36,227 bases of DNA from a virus: IMG/VR virus record IMGVR_UViG_3300031220_000007, positions 1 to 36,227 of that record. One strand, given 5' to 3'. Under the pieces are notes generated by a model, which saw only the letters and a program-made list of their open reading frames with translations, was not told the origin of the DNA and made no database searches. The translations under genes were made by a program, and so were the position numbers. Positions within the stretch are counted from its first letter, which is position 1. Every line of letters begins with the position of its first letter. Of this stretch, positions 5,278 to 12,893 are shown piece by piece.

Positions 5278-7577
5278 GCTTCATACCCCTGCATTTGTCC
5301 AAATTGAGCAACGTTTGCAGTTGGTTCAATGTGATAAATTTCCGCTTTGTTGTTTGCATCTTCAGTAAAATATGGACGTGTTGCGCGCCCAATTCTCATA
5401 TAACCAAGCTGTTCAAGAACACTCGCAATTGTCTGTGTAGAAACCGCCCGTTGCCCAACCTGTTTGATCCTGTTTGCAACCGCCAAACTTGAAACATAAC
5501 CACCGCGAAAACCAGGTGCAGCATCTTCAACCGCATCAAGAACCATTTTTTCCAACGGTGAACGGGATTTTTGCAACGCCTCTTGTGTGCTGGAAGTTTG
5601 CGGCGCGCGCATCGGTATACCTCTAAACTCAATCGGATAGTTTTTTAGATAGTTTGCCACAATTGCGCCGCCGTTCTGGTGTTCAATCCAATCAAACAAC
5701 CAGTTGAAATATGGGTCATCCATGCCAGCCGCTAAAATGTGTTCAGCAGTTTGCAGACCACTATAGTTGATTGAGAACCGCCGCCCGTTTTTGTTAATGG
5801 GAATTGCATCTTTCCAGTTGCTAAAAAACATCCAATTTGAATAGTTATCTTCTTTGTCTTGGTCACTGCCTTTACCTTGAATTTCAATCTCTTTTTCAGA
5901 TATAAAATCCTTCAGAATTTCAATCATATCACGGCGTTCATCGGTGCGAATTTCATCAACCAAAATGAACAATTTAGCGCGCATCCAAGCATTAAACTTT
6001 GAACCACTTTCCGCCATTTCTTTAGCTTTAGGATAGTAAACATAAGGTGAACCCATTGCGTGACGCATTACCGCTTTAAATATACCCTTTCCAACACCTT
6101 CAGCAGATTGCAGCAATGGTGCCCAAGGTATTTTATAGCCTGGAAACTTTACATTGTGTGCAAGATATTGCAAAAATATATGTTGGTCATTTTCGTTTGG
6201 TAATATTCGCGCAAGGTGGTTTAAAAATGGCGCAGGATCACCAACAACCAAGTTGATGTTTGCAGGTTTATAGGTGTTGACACCAGCGCGCCCCAATTCA
6301 TCAACATGCACATCTAAGTGAGGCACATGCGGCAAAAATCTAATGTGGTCAACTTTTTGAATTGTGCCAAGTGTTGAGCGTGTAGCCGCTTGCCAAGGTT
6401 CATTCACAACTTTTGCCTGTTCATCAATGATAAACTTTTTACCACCATATTCAGCATTGAATTGCGTTACGTTCATCATGCGACCGGAAGGCGTTAGAAT
6501 TTTTCCCATGTTGGCAATAAATGCGCAACCTTGAAAATATATAGCTTGCTCACCAGCGGTCAATAACTCGCCTGTACCGTCCAATGTGGGTGGTTCTGGT
6601 GCTGGCATAGGCGGCACAGGGGCTTGCCCTGCTACGGGCGCGGACATGGGCTGTTGTGTGATACCTGCAAAGCTTGCGTGTGCTTTAACAGCAGGGACGC
6701 GGGATTTGATGCTATTCCAGCCAAGTTGTGCATTTTGTATGCTATCCCATTGCTTGCGATTTTCAGCAATATCATTGAATTCATAACGGTCACACCATGC
6801 GGACCACATATTGAAAATTGTGTCAGGGTCAGCAAGCGACCAAGCACATTGTTTGATTGCAGCGGTAAAACCTATCCACTCGCCACGGTCCAGGTCATTG
6901 GGGTCACATTGATCAAGTGCAAATTGTACCCATGTAAGCGATGGTGCAGCTTTGTCAGGATCACCCAATTCATGCCGCGCGCCACCAAAATCAACAATAT
7001 TAACGTGTTCTAAAGCTTGCTCAAAATACTCAATCGGTGTGACGTAGCCAAAACCAGACAATGCGGAACAGGTTACAAGTTGCGGTGTGCCCTTCTGGTG
7101 AAGGGTGCCAGGAAGGCGCATCACCCTTGGTGCATCAAAGATAACCGGATCAGCATCAAAAAACTGGATTAACTTTTTCTGAATTGTGCTGAAGCGGTCA
7201 TTGCCAGCGTATGCGACAACAGGCCAGTAAACATGCGCTTTGTTCGCACTACTTTGAACCATAAAGGCTGGTTTGATTGACCAATCATTTGCGCGCGCAA
7301 GGTTTTGCATTGCGTTCAAATTATCAAGGTCAACAAAATGTGCGCGAATTCGGGTGATGTTTTCAGCAAGGACGCGCCCGCCGTTGCTTTCATTTACGAC
7401 ACAAAAACAACCATAACCAGCGGTGTTATGTGTGACCAGTTGCGACCAAACATCGTCAATTGTGCCGCGAAAATTGACACCTTGTACGCCACGATCTTTA
7501 TCATGTATCGCGCGGAAATCGAACACGCCACCGCCTAGCGCATCGGTAAATGCGCGCGCTTGGGTTATGTCTTGCAT
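5274..7577 (-). CDS. Primase-helicase, DUF5906/SF3-like, 767 aa
   Basis: The N-terminal half (residues about 1-290) resembles RepB-like/archaeo-eukaryotic primases: HFVDLDN at about 88 and a KAHVYWPV segment. The C-terminal half carries a Walker A-type loop LLQSAEGVGKGIFKAVM at about residue 490 and a Walker B LFILVDEIRT at about 540, as in the DUF5906 phage helicases. A Pro/Ala linker (PVAGQAPVPPMPAPEPP) joins the halves. The likely role is priming and unwinding at the phage fork. The start overlaps the upstream HTH gene by 13 bases. The stop overlaps the GTG of a truncated remnant. About 100-200 bp beyond it lie the convergent hairpins of the thyX operon. Confidence 0.85.
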   Translation of the reverse strand: MQDITQARAFTDALGGGVFDFRAIHDKDRGVQGVNFRGTIDDVWSQLVTHNTAGYGCFCVVNESNGGRVLAENITRIRAHFVDLDNLNAMQNLARANDWSIKPAFMVQSSANKAHVYWPVVAYAGNDRFSTIQKKLIQFFDADPVIFDAPRVMRLPGTLHQKGTPQLVTCSALSGFGYVTPIEYFEQALEHVNIVDFGGARHELGDPDKAAPSLTWVQFALDQCDPNDLDRGEWIGFTAAIKQCAWSLADPDTIFNMWSAWCDRYEFNDIAENRKQWDSIQNAQLGWNSIKSRVPAVKAHASFAGITQQPMSAPVAGQAPVPPMPAPEPPTLDGTGELLTAGEQAIYFQGCAFIANMGKILTPSGRMMNVTQFNAEYGGKKFIIDEQAKVVNEPWQAATRSTLGTIQKVDHIRFLPHVPHLDVHVDELGRAGVNTYKPANINLVVGDPAPFLNHLARILPNENDQHIFLQYLAHNVKFPGYKIPWAPLLQSAEGVGKGIFKAVMRHAMGSPYVYYPKAKEMAESGSKFNAWMRAKLFILVDEIRTDERRDMIEILKDFISEKEIEIQGKGSDQDKEDNYSNWMFFSNWKDAIPINKNGRRFSINYSGLQTAEHILAAGMDDPYFNWLFDWIEHQNGGAIVANYLKNYPIEFRGIPMRAPQTSSTQEALQKSRSPLEKMVLDAVEDAAPGFRGGYVSSLAVANRIKQVGQRAVSTQTIASVLEQLGYMRIGRATRPYFTEDANNKAEIYHIEPTANVAQFGQMQGYEA

Positions 7578-7750
7578 TTATTTTGACCCTTCAACCAAGC
7601 GTCAACAGCATCGGTACACCAAATGCGAGGTTTTGTGTCGGGTATCGGCTCAACAGGAAACCGCCCGTCAATCAACATGCGGTGTAGGGTACGCAAGGGA
7701 ATATCAACATGCTGTGCAACTTGCTTTATTCTTAGGGTTTTTTTTGTCAT
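7565..7750 (-). CDS. AlpA/excisionase-like HTH protein, 61 aa
   Basis: The ATG at 7750 is preferred because GAAGG lies 7 bases upstream; a GTG at 7783 would add 11 residues without a good site. The sequence TLRIKQVAQHVDIPLRTLHR, then DGRFPVEPIP and WCTDAVDAWLKGQ is the winged-HTH layout of AlpA/Xis-type proteins (MerR-like fold). It is likely a regulator of this early operon, or an excisionase or replication accessory protein. It is first in its operon, and divergent from the lipoprotein cassette. Two direct repeats at 7816-7835 in the shared intergenic DNA are candidate binding sites. Confidence 0.75.
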   Translation of the reverse strand: MTKKTLRIKQVAQHVDIPLRTLHRMLIDGRFPVEPIPDTKPRIWCTDAVDAWLKGQNKCKT

Positions 7751-7815
7751 TGGGTCGCCTTCAGGTGTGATACCGTCCAGCACAGCTACATTTTACCAGC
7801 GGTAGAAGCAACACA

Positions 7816-7835
7816 AAAACGTGCCAAAACGTGCC
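7816..7835. promoter_or_regulatory. Direct repeats, candidate operator
   Basis: AAAACGTGCC is present twice in tandem (7816-7825, 7826-7835), 9 bases upstream of a -35 box and between divergent transcription units. A 10-bp period places both copies on the same face of the helix, as expected for cooperative binding. The neighbouring AlpA-like protein is the natural candidate ligand, by inference. Confidence 0.5.
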
Positions 7836-7844
7836 AAATATATC

Positions 7845-7899
7845 TTGACACTCTTTTGCGCATGGATTAGATGTTGTTCAACAGAAACATCACAAGGAA
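7845..7899 (+). promoter_or_regulatory. Candidate sigma70-like promoter and repeated leader
   Basis: A perfect -35, TTGACA (7845-7850), is followed by a 17-base spacer and TAGATG (7868-7873). A dyad GTTG-TT-CAAC (7873-7882) and the leader CATCACAAGGAA (7888-7899) follow. The leader is identical to those at 476-487 and 2345-2356. It drives the small-protein cassette 7907-8904. Confidence 0.55.
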
Positions 7900-7906
7900 A
7901 ATGAAA

Positions 7907-8005
7907 ATGAAATGGTTTGTAATTATCGCAATGTTAAGCGCATGTACCGCACCACTAACCCTTGAACAGTCAATTGATTTGGCTGTAAAAGAGGCAATGC
8001 AATAA
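7907..8005 (+). CDS. Tiny lipoprotein, 32 aa
   Basis: Two in-frame ATGs (7901, 7907) are possible. 7907 is chosen because AAGG at 7894-7897 then sits at a normal distance. The product MKWFVIIAMLSAC has a charged amino end, a hydrophobic core and the lipobox L-S-A-C. This predicts signal peptidase II cleavage and a lipidated mature peptide of about 20 residues beginning CTAPLTLEQ. It is too short for a known o-spanin and lies far from the lysis genes. Small phage lipoproteins such as T5 Llp block receptors against superinfection, so such a role is possible but unproven. The stop overlaps the next ATG (TAATG). Confidence 0.65.
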   Translation: MKWFVIIAMLSACTAPLTLEQSIDLAVKEAMQ

Positions 8006-8100
8006 TGTGGCTTAGAAATTTAATTTGGATGGTTCCGGTTTCACTTGCTCTTTGGTGGATTATTTTTATTATTGTTCGGGGAATTTACAATGTTTGGTAA
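8005..8100 (+). CDS. Single-pass membrane peptide, 31 aa
   Basis: The ATG at 8005 shares its A with the stop of the lipoprotein gene. The 31 codons read MWLRNLIWMVPVSLALWWII, then FIIVRGIYNVW. This is one hydrophobic helix of about 20 residues with Arg on both sides. Its stop overlaps the next gene (ATG 8090). No family is recognised. The coupling to the lipoprotein suggests a common membrane-directed task. Confidence 0.6.
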   Translation: MWLRNLIWMVPVSLALWWIIFIIVRGIYNVW

Positions 8101-8326
8101 TTCATCACCCAAAGTAACAGAACTGCAAGATAAATTACACGCATTGCGAAATATCAACGCACAGTTGGTTAAAAGTTTTGAAAATTGCGCTACGTTGATG
8201 GATATTAAACAACACGGTAGCGCCAATGTGTTCACCTTTCAACGCAACGCAAAAACCTTTGAAATTCGCACATACGGCACATTGTCCGACAATGTTGAAC
8301 AGTGGAAAAAAGATGCAGGGATTTAA
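8090..8326 (+). CDS. Hypothetical protein, 78 aa
   Basis: The ATG at 8090 follows GGGGAA by about 7 bases and overlaps the end of the membrane peptide gene. A start further upstream would duplicate the membrane peptide region in another frame. The sequence begins MFGNSSPKVTELQDKLHAL and contains a helix, then a beta-rich NVFTFQRNAKTFEIRTYG segment. It is soluble, of no recognised family. The next gene begins inside its 3' end (8313). Confidence 0.65.
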   Translation: MFGNSSPKVTELQDKLHALRNINAQLVKSFENCATLMDIKQHGSANVFTFQRNAKTFEIRTYGTLSDNVEQWKKDAGI

Positions 8327-8528
8327 AAAACACCTATTCTATATGTGGTGGCGTGTCAAAGCCGCGCGCCGTGTTGTTGAATTAACAGGGTGTAAACCGT
8401 ATCACGCAATTCAGCTTGCCAACAAAACAATGCGCGAAACACAACCTTGGGTTTGGGTGCCAGCTTGCCCAATCGGTTATATGGAACAACTTTGCAAAAA
8501 TCGCACAGTAGAGGAACTGTTAAAATGA
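8313..8528 (+). CDS. Basic hypothetical protein, 71 aa
   Basis: The start ATG at 8313 overlaps the previous gene by 14 bases. The protein is basic at its amino end (MQGFKKHLFYMWWRVKAARR). It has a helical middle and a Trp/Pro-rich QPWVWVPACPIGYM region. It could be peripherally membrane-bound or nucleic-acid-bound; neither is shown. The stop TGA overlaps the next ATG (ATGA, 8525). Confidence 0.6.
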   Translation: MQGFKKHLFYMWWRVKAARRVVELTGCKPYHAIQLANKTMRETQPWVWVPACPIGYMEQLCKNRTVEELLK

Positions 8529-8707
8529 CAATTAAGCGTGACCAAGACGGGCAATTTTGGAAAAACAATCAATTTGTAGGGTTTGAAGATGGTGACAAAC
8601 TCTATGGTGCGCCACTTTTTCCGTCAGACTATGTTGAAATAACTGCAAATGACCATTTACCAAACAATGAACGGATTGAAAAATGGCTCAAACCCTTGGT
8701 GAGATAA
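8525..8707 (+). CDS. Small acidic/aromatic hypothetical protein, 60 aa
   Basis: Chosen start ATG 8525, coupled by ATGA to the preceding gene. MTIKRDQDGQFWKNNQFVGF, then EDGDKLYGAPLF suggests a small beta-rich domain. No family is recognised. Its 3' end overlaps the next gene by 25 bases. Confidence 0.6.
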   Translation: MTIKRDQDGQFWKNNQFVGFEDGDKLYGAPLFPSDYVEITANDHLPNNERIEKWLKPLVR

Positions 8708-8904
8708 ACGGGGTTAAATTGGTTGAAATGGGTTATCCAGACCGCAACGAATTGTGGTGGAACATTTACGTTGATGGTAGTTTTGTGCGCGGGGTTTGGA
8801 CTGACATAGGTGACGCATTTACACAATGGTTTATTTTTGTGAATAGCCAATCAAGTTCAAATACTGAATGGCTTTTTCATCACCAACCGAAACAGCGTGT
8901 CTAA
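8683..8904 (+). CDS. Hypothetical protein, 73 aa
   Basis: Starts at ATG 8683 within the end of the previous gene. The centre GYPDRNELWWNIYVDGSFVR, then GVWTDIGDAF looks like a small beta-sheet domain with conserved-looking aromatics. The end of the gene overlaps the minus-strand TetR-like gene tail to tail by 74 bases (8831-8904). A shorter true product cannot be excluded. Confidence 0.55.
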   Translation: MAQTLGEINGVKLVEMGYPDRNELWWNIYVDGSFVRGVWTDIGDAFTQWFIFVNSQSSSNTEWLFHHQPKQRV

Positions 8905-9061
8905 CAATTGCATCATGTAGAATTGCAACCGTCCTAAAATGATGCAAAATGCTAGGGTGTGATACTTCTAAAACATCAGCAATTTGGCGCAATTTTACCT
9001 TTTGAAAACCACCATCAACCCAAAGTTTTACACCAGCATTTAATATCTGTTCAGGTTTCAT
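8831..9061 (-). CDS. Short TetR-like HTH protein, 76 aa
   Basis: The ATG at 9061 has GGAG 8 bases upstream and overlaps the stop of the 49-aa gene (ATGA), so upstream extension to 9085 is rejected. MKPEQILNAGVKLWVDGGFQ, then VKLRQIADVLEVSHPSILHHF is a clear TetR-type HTH (residues about 3-46). Only about 30 residues follow, so the ligand-binding domain of normal TetR proteins (about 190-210 aa) is absent. It may be a stand-alone phage DNA-binding protein. Last gene of the minus early operon. Confidence 0.75.
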   Translation of the reverse strand: MKPEQILNAGVKLWVDGGFQKVKLRQIADVLEVSHPSILHHFRTVAILHDAIVRHAVSVGDEKAIQYLNLIGYSQK

Positions 9062-9207
9062 TCTATGCGCTCCACACGCTTGCAAAGATTTGCTTGCAAT
9101 TTGTACTCACCAGAAATCAAATGTCCAGTATCATCCTCAATTGACGTGATTAGAAAACGTTTCTTTTGTGAACCAAATTCAACCAAATCACCTACCTGAA
9201 TATCCAT
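9058..9207 (-). CDS. Hidden small SH3/KOW-like protein, 49 aa
   Basis: ATG at 9207, TGA at 9060-9058 overlapping the next ATG. The sequence begins MDIQVGDLVEFGSQKKRFL and continues ITSIEDDTGHLISG. The G-D-x-V-x-F start with repeated short strands is typical of a small SH3-like or KOW-like barrel. It fills an otherwise unexplained 147-bp gap between genes in the operon. Function unknown. Confidence 0.65.
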   Translation of the reverse strand: MDIQVGDLVEFGSQKKRFLITSIEDDTGHLISGEYKLQANLCKRVERIE

Positions 9208-9208
9208 T

Positions 9209-9595
9209 TTATCGCCTCACTATCGAATTGATTTGCGCCGGATCATTTACAAAACCCGCATATCCACCAGCATTACGCACAATGTTGTGAAAGTTCAACT
9301 GTGCAATTGTGTGCGGGTCATCGGGTTTGAATACCCAAGCGGAATGTTTGGTTTCCAGCGCCGTAAAAATTCCAACAATTGAACCCACCATATCCGCAGT
9401 TACAAGAGTTGGTGTAATGCCGATTATGTCGCTGGATTTGGTGCGTTTGTTTTCCGCTTTTGTCTCATTAGCCAAACCGTACCGCACAGGGACGCCACGC
9501 GCGTCTAACAGCGCCCCTACGTTGTTGCGCCAGTTGGGGCCGATAAAGGCAAAGTCTCTCCTTGTATGGTTCTGTATGGCGGTTTCACTGGTCAT
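9209..9595 (-). CDS. VRR-NUC domain nuclease, 128 aa
   Basis: The visible motifs fit the PD-(D/E)XK VRR-NUC fold: KSSDIIGITPT carries the Asp, GIFTALETKHS carries the E-x-K, and AQLNFHNIVRNAGGYAGFV the Q and the conserved Gly/aromatic end. VRR-NUC proteins in phages are thought to act as Holliday-junction or flap nucleases in recombination. The combination with an SF2 helicase, a DUF2800-like exonuclease and a DUF2815-like SSB is a common phage replication set. Start ATG at 9595 overlaps the upstream stop (ATGA). Confidence 0.85.
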   Translation of the reverse strand: MTSETAIQNHTRRDFAFIGPNWRNNVGALLDARGVPVRYGLANETKAENKRTKSSDIIGITPTLVTADMVGSIVGIFTALETKHSAWVFKPDDPHTIAQLNFHNIVRNAGGYAGFVNDPAQINSIVRR

Positions 9596-9840
9596 TTGAA
9601 CAACTGTATCACATTTGTTTCAGGTTCAGGATTTTGTTCATTGTTGAGTTGGTCAATCATTGAGATTAGAGCACTAGCGTCTTTGTCATTTCCTGAACCT
9701 ATTGCGGTTTCCATACCCATTGATTGCAAAATTCGACAACAGGTGATCGCTGTCAGTCGTTGATTTTCAACAGAAAGAGTTTCAAAATTTTTAGTAATTT
9801 CATTGAAAATAGCTTCGTATTGATTAAGCAATTTATTCAT
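9592..9840 (-). CDS. Hypothetical coiled-coil-type protein, 82 aa
   Basis: The ATG at 9840 is chosen; a TTG at 9849 would add only MKK. The sequence MNKLLNQYEAIFNEITKNFE, then TLSVENQRLTAI is helical and heptad-like, and ends PEPETNVIQLF. It overlaps the upstream gene by 8 bases and the nuclease gene by 4. Family not recognised. It could act as a partner of the nuclease, judging only by coupling. Confidence 0.6.
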   Translation of the reverse strand: MNKLLNQYEAIFNEITKNFETLSVENQRLTAITCCRILQSMGMETAIGSGNDKDASALISMIDQLNNEQNPEPETNVIQLFK

Positions 9841-10228
9841 TTTCTTCAATCAACAGATAAGCCGCCGCCGCGTAAACAATAGCGCCAAGGAATTCAGCTT
9901 TTGCAGCATCGGTTGAGCCGCGCGCCGCCATACCTGTTGCTTCTTGCGCCTTTTTGCAAATTTGGTGACTCAAACCACCAACGCCAACCATGCGAGAAAT
10001 GTTAAAAATTGGTTGTTGGTCAAATGGTTTGCTATTTGCGTGACGCTCTTTGCCTTTACCGCGCGCCGATTGGTCATAGGCCAATTGAAGAACACGCGCG
10101 AGGGTTTCGTAACCTGGCACAGTCATCAAATTTTGCGTAAGTTGACTTGAACATTTTTCACAGGGGAGTGAATTGTGTGTACCATGCGCGCAAGTGTTTA
10201 TGCCAGTTGGTTGTTTGTGATCTGACAT
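9833..10228 (-). CDS. Conserved phage protein with GKGKERH motif, 131 aa
   Basis: The start is uncertain between ATG 10228 (MSDHKQPTGINTCAHG) and ATG 10240; both overlap the helicase end. The amino part has CAHGTHNSLPCEKC, a possible zinc site. The centre ARGKGKERHANSKPFDQQPI, then VGGLSHQICKKAQEA is a pattern I recall in many phage and prophage proteins, some of which are fused to nucleotide-pyrophosphatase-like domains. No enzyme motif is visible here. Function unknown. Confidence 0.65.
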   Translation of the reverse strand: MSDHKQPTGINTCAHGTHNSLPCEKCSSQLTQNLMTVPGYETLARVLQLAYDQSARGKGKERHANSKPFDQQPIFNISRMVGVGGLSHQICKKAQEATGMAARGSTDAAKAEFLGAIVYAAAAYLLIEENE

Positions 10229-11877
10229 TTTTCTATCCATTTTTCTATTGTTTCGATTAAGTTTTGCATTTCTTGTGTTTTCAGAGTTAGCGCCGTGATG
10301 GTATCTATTTTCAAAGCTTCATAAAAGCGGCGATAACTTTCTTGATCACTGCGCCCTATGTGGCGTTGCCAACCTGCCCATTCATCAATTCTATCCTGCA
10401 ATTTTTGCTGTGTCTCAATTCGCAAGATTTGCTTATTTCTAACACCTTTTGCAGCAAAGTCACCAGCAACAAAACCGACACGATTTGCGATTGCATCGGG
10501 GTTTTCTAATTCGACAAGAGCGCGCATTTTTGCCAGTGCTTCACGGTCCAGCAATATTAAATTACCCTCTACCTGTTGAATAGAGCCGCGTTCTGCAATC
10601 TCAATAATTGGTATCTCGCCACAATGCGGACAAGCCAACAAAACCTTATCATATGGTTTACCGCAGGCGATATTTTTGCAAGCAACTAGCGGCACATCAT
10701 CAGGATCAGGTTCTTTTTTCGCGCGTTTATCGCGTCTATCCATTGTCCAAACTCGCGGTTTATCCGGCCAACCGTGGCGTTTCCAGTTTGAAACATGATC
10801 AATGACCAAGCCGTAAGCTTTACCCACCATTGTGCGTAACACCCGCCCGAATTGCTGAAGGTAAACAGCGAGTGACGCGGTAGGACGGGCCATAATCACA
10901 ACTTCAACCGCTGGTACGTCGAAACCTTCACCAAACAAATCAACGTTTACAAGCACGGTTAACCGACCGTCTTTAAACCGTTCAACCATGTTTTCACGCA
11001 CTTCAGACGGGGTTTCCGCTGATATTGACGCCGCTGGAATTCCAGCATCATTAAATTTGCGCGCCATATTATTAGACGTTTCAACATCGGTTGCAAAAAC
11101 AATCGCTTTTTTACCAAGCGCGCGTAACATATAATTCCAGACAACATCGCCCGTAATTTTAGATCGCTGACTTTCTTGTTTCATTTTCTTTTGCGAGTAA
11201 TCACCGCTTGCACCTAATGCGCTATCGTCAATTTCATAATCGCTTTCAGGAATACAAATCTCATAATCGCAAAGCGCATCTTGATCAATCAATTGACGCA
11301 TGGTTAAACCATTTTCCATGTGATCAAAAACACCATCCGCATGAGAACCAATCCCGCAACCGTCCGCACGTTCTGGTGTAGCAGTAACTCCGCAACCAAA
11401 AGCATTTTTGAACATCGCAACCACAAAGCCCCATTTATTTTTTCGCAAAACATGGTGCGCTTCGTCAATAAACCAGCGGTGTTGTTGTTCGGCCCATGCC
11501 TTTAAATCTTTGTGCCGTGCCTTGATCGTATCAACGCCGCCAACACTGCAATTTGCATCAATTCGGACAAAAGATTTTCCAGCAAACGCGCGGCGGTGCT
11601 GGTTGATGATTTGCTTAATTACAGCTTTAGGGGCAATAATCGCGTGATGAATTCCCCGCTTCGCAATGTGCATTGAAAGCTGTGAAACTAATTCTGTGCG
11701 GTGCGCAATGACAACCTGTTTTAAATTTTGATTATGACCATCTAAAACAAGGTCACTCATTACGATTGATTTTCCGCCGCCCGTGGCGAGTTGCACCAGC
11801 ACATTGCGCAAGCCGCTGTTCCACGCCTCATAAGCGCCCAACTTGAGCGCCATTTGATCGGGTCTAAGCGTGATCAT
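10198..11877 (-). CDS. SF2 DEAD/DEAH-type helicase, 559 aa
   Basis: Walker A VQLATGGGKSIVMSDL at residues about 30-45, DEAH box FIDEAHHVL at about 137, motif III GVTATPERADG, and motif VI region QQFGRVLRT complete an SF2 helicase of the type III restriction (ResIII) class. A four-Cys zinc-binding segment (ACKNIACGKP to LLACPHCGEI) follows the helicase core. It is likely used for fork restart, recombination or replication initiation. It starts 14 bases inside the end of the methyltransferase gene, and lies upstream of the VRR-NUC nuclease, a frequent partner. Confidence 0.92.
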   Translation of the reverse strand: MITLRPDQMALKLGAYEAWNSGLRNVLVQLATGGGKSIVMSDLVLDGHNQNLKQVVIAHRTELVSQLSMHIAKRGIHHAIIAPKAVIKQIINQHRRAFAGKSFVRIDANCSVGGVDTIKARHKDLKAWAEQQHRWFIDEAHHVLRKNKWGFVVAMFKNAFGCGVTATPERADGCGIGSHADGVFDHMENGLTMRQLIDQDALCDYEICIPESDYEIDDSALGASGDYSQKKMKQESQRSKITGDVVWNYMLRALGKKAIVFATDVETSNNMARKFNDAGIPAASISAETPSEVRENMVERFKDGRLTVLVNVDLFGEGFDVPAVEVVIMARPTASLAVYLQQFGRVLRTMVGKAYGLVIDHVSNWKRHGWPDKPRVWTMDRRDKRAKKEPDPDDVPLVACKNIACGKPYDKVLLACPHCGEIPIIEIAERGSIQQVEGNLILLDREALAKMRALVELENPDAIANRVGFVAGDFAAKGVRNKQILRIETQQKLQDRIDEWAGWQRHIGRSDQESYRRFYEALKIDTITALTLKTQEMQNLIETIEKWIEKCQITNNQLA

Positions 11878-12592
11878 TCAACATCACCCTAAAGCAAGCT
11901 TTGTTGTAGTATTCTGGTTCTTGCTCAATACAAATCCATTTGCGATTGGTGTTTTCCGCTGCAATGGCTGTTGTACCACTACCTGCGCAATTATCTAGGA
12001 CGGTTTCACCTTCGTTTGTGTAGGTTTTGATCAAGTATTCAAATAGTGCAACAGGCTTTTGTGTTGGGTGTAGTGGATTTTTGTGAGTTTTAAAATCTTG
12101 AATTGAAACAGGATACCTAGAACCATCTGTGTTTTTTGTTTTAGTTCCTATAACAGAACCGTAATTTTTAGACGCGCTGTTTTCTGGTGTTTCGTATGTT
12201 GAGTGACCGAAAGACATTTGCGGGTTGTAAGAACATTTTTTTTTATAGAAAATTAAAACATTTTCATGTGACTTCATAGGTTGTATTTTAGCATTTAAAT
12301 GCCCTGTACCTCTGCACTTATTCCAAACCCATTCATATTTCAGGTGTTGAATTTGTGACATTCCCAAAGATTTGTCGAAAGGGCATTGCGCGGTTAAAAC
12401 AATAGCGGCATTTGGTTTTACAACTCGCCAATATTCAGCCCACAAAGGTTTAAACGGAATTACTGTGTCCCATTTGTTTTGTGTAGTACCGTAAGGAAGA
12501 TCACAAAGCACCATATCAACCGAACCATCAGGAATGTCACGCATCAATTCCAGACAATTACCCAACCAAAATTCACCATTCTTAATTTGCAT
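11864..12592 (-). CDS. Beta-group DNA methyltransferase, 242 aa
   Basis: Motif IV CDLPYGTTQNKWD lies near residue 32 and motif I-type VLDNCAGSGTTAIAAE near 210, with HPTQKP between (motif X region). This order (IV before I) is the beta group of amino-methyltransferases, making N6-methyladenine or N4-methylcytosine. DLPYG rather than DPPY is a common phage variant. No restriction enzyme gene is adjacent, so it is an orphan that probably protects phage DNA or marks it. The start ATG 12592 overlaps the DUF4406 stop; a TTG at 12613 is less likely. Confidence 0.9.
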   Translation of the reverse strand: MQIKNGEFWLGNCLELMRDIPDGSVDMVLCDLPYGTTQNKWDTVIPFKPLWAEYWRVVKPNAAIVLTAQCPFDKSLGMSQIQHLKYEWVWNKCRGTGHLNAKIQPMKSHENVLIFYKKKCSYNPQMSFGHSTYETPENSASKNYGSVIGTKTKNTDGSRYPVSIQDFKTHKNPLHPTQKPVALFEYLIKTYTNEGETVLDNCAGSGTTAIAAENTNRKWICIEQEPEYYNKACFRVMLNDHA

Positions 12593-12893
12593 CGTCCGCC
12601 CATTCTTCAACAATTAAACCGCAATTTTTGGCTAGAGCCAATTCAGCAGACACACCCAGGCTATTTTGCCAACCTTTGAGTAAAACAATTTTATCAGCTT
12701 CAAGACATATAAAATTGCAATAAGTCGCAAACGCTTCTCTAATCGGAAAATTGTTTACATCCCAATTGTGTTCAGTCGGATTGAAAACAAACTCACCTTT
12801 AGCGCGCAACAACGCAGCAACACGGTTAAATTCTGGATAATTAAAATTCGGCAATCCTGTCATTGGACCGCTAAGATATGTCTTAATTTGCAT
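12582..12893 (-). CDS. DUF4406 nucleoside deoxyribosyltransferase-like protein, 103 aa
   Basis: MQIKTYLSGPMTGLPNFNYP at the start, then ADKIVLLKGWQNSLGVSAEL and a C-terminal LIVEEW are the hallmarks of DUF4406. The fold is related to nucleoside 2-deoxyribosyltransferases (SGPMTG nucleotide loop, S.G...E.A substrate strand). It may act in phage nucleotide salvage or base modification, consistent with a nearby methyltransferase and thyX, but activity is unproven. It starts with the same ATGCAAATTAAGA junction that begins the methyltransferase gene. Confidence 0.85.
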   Translation of the reverse strand: MQIKTYLSGPMTGLPNFNYPEFNRVAALLRAKGEFVFNPTEHNWDVNNFPIREAFATYCNFICLEADKIVLLKGWQNSLGVSAELALAKNCGLIVEEWADDAN

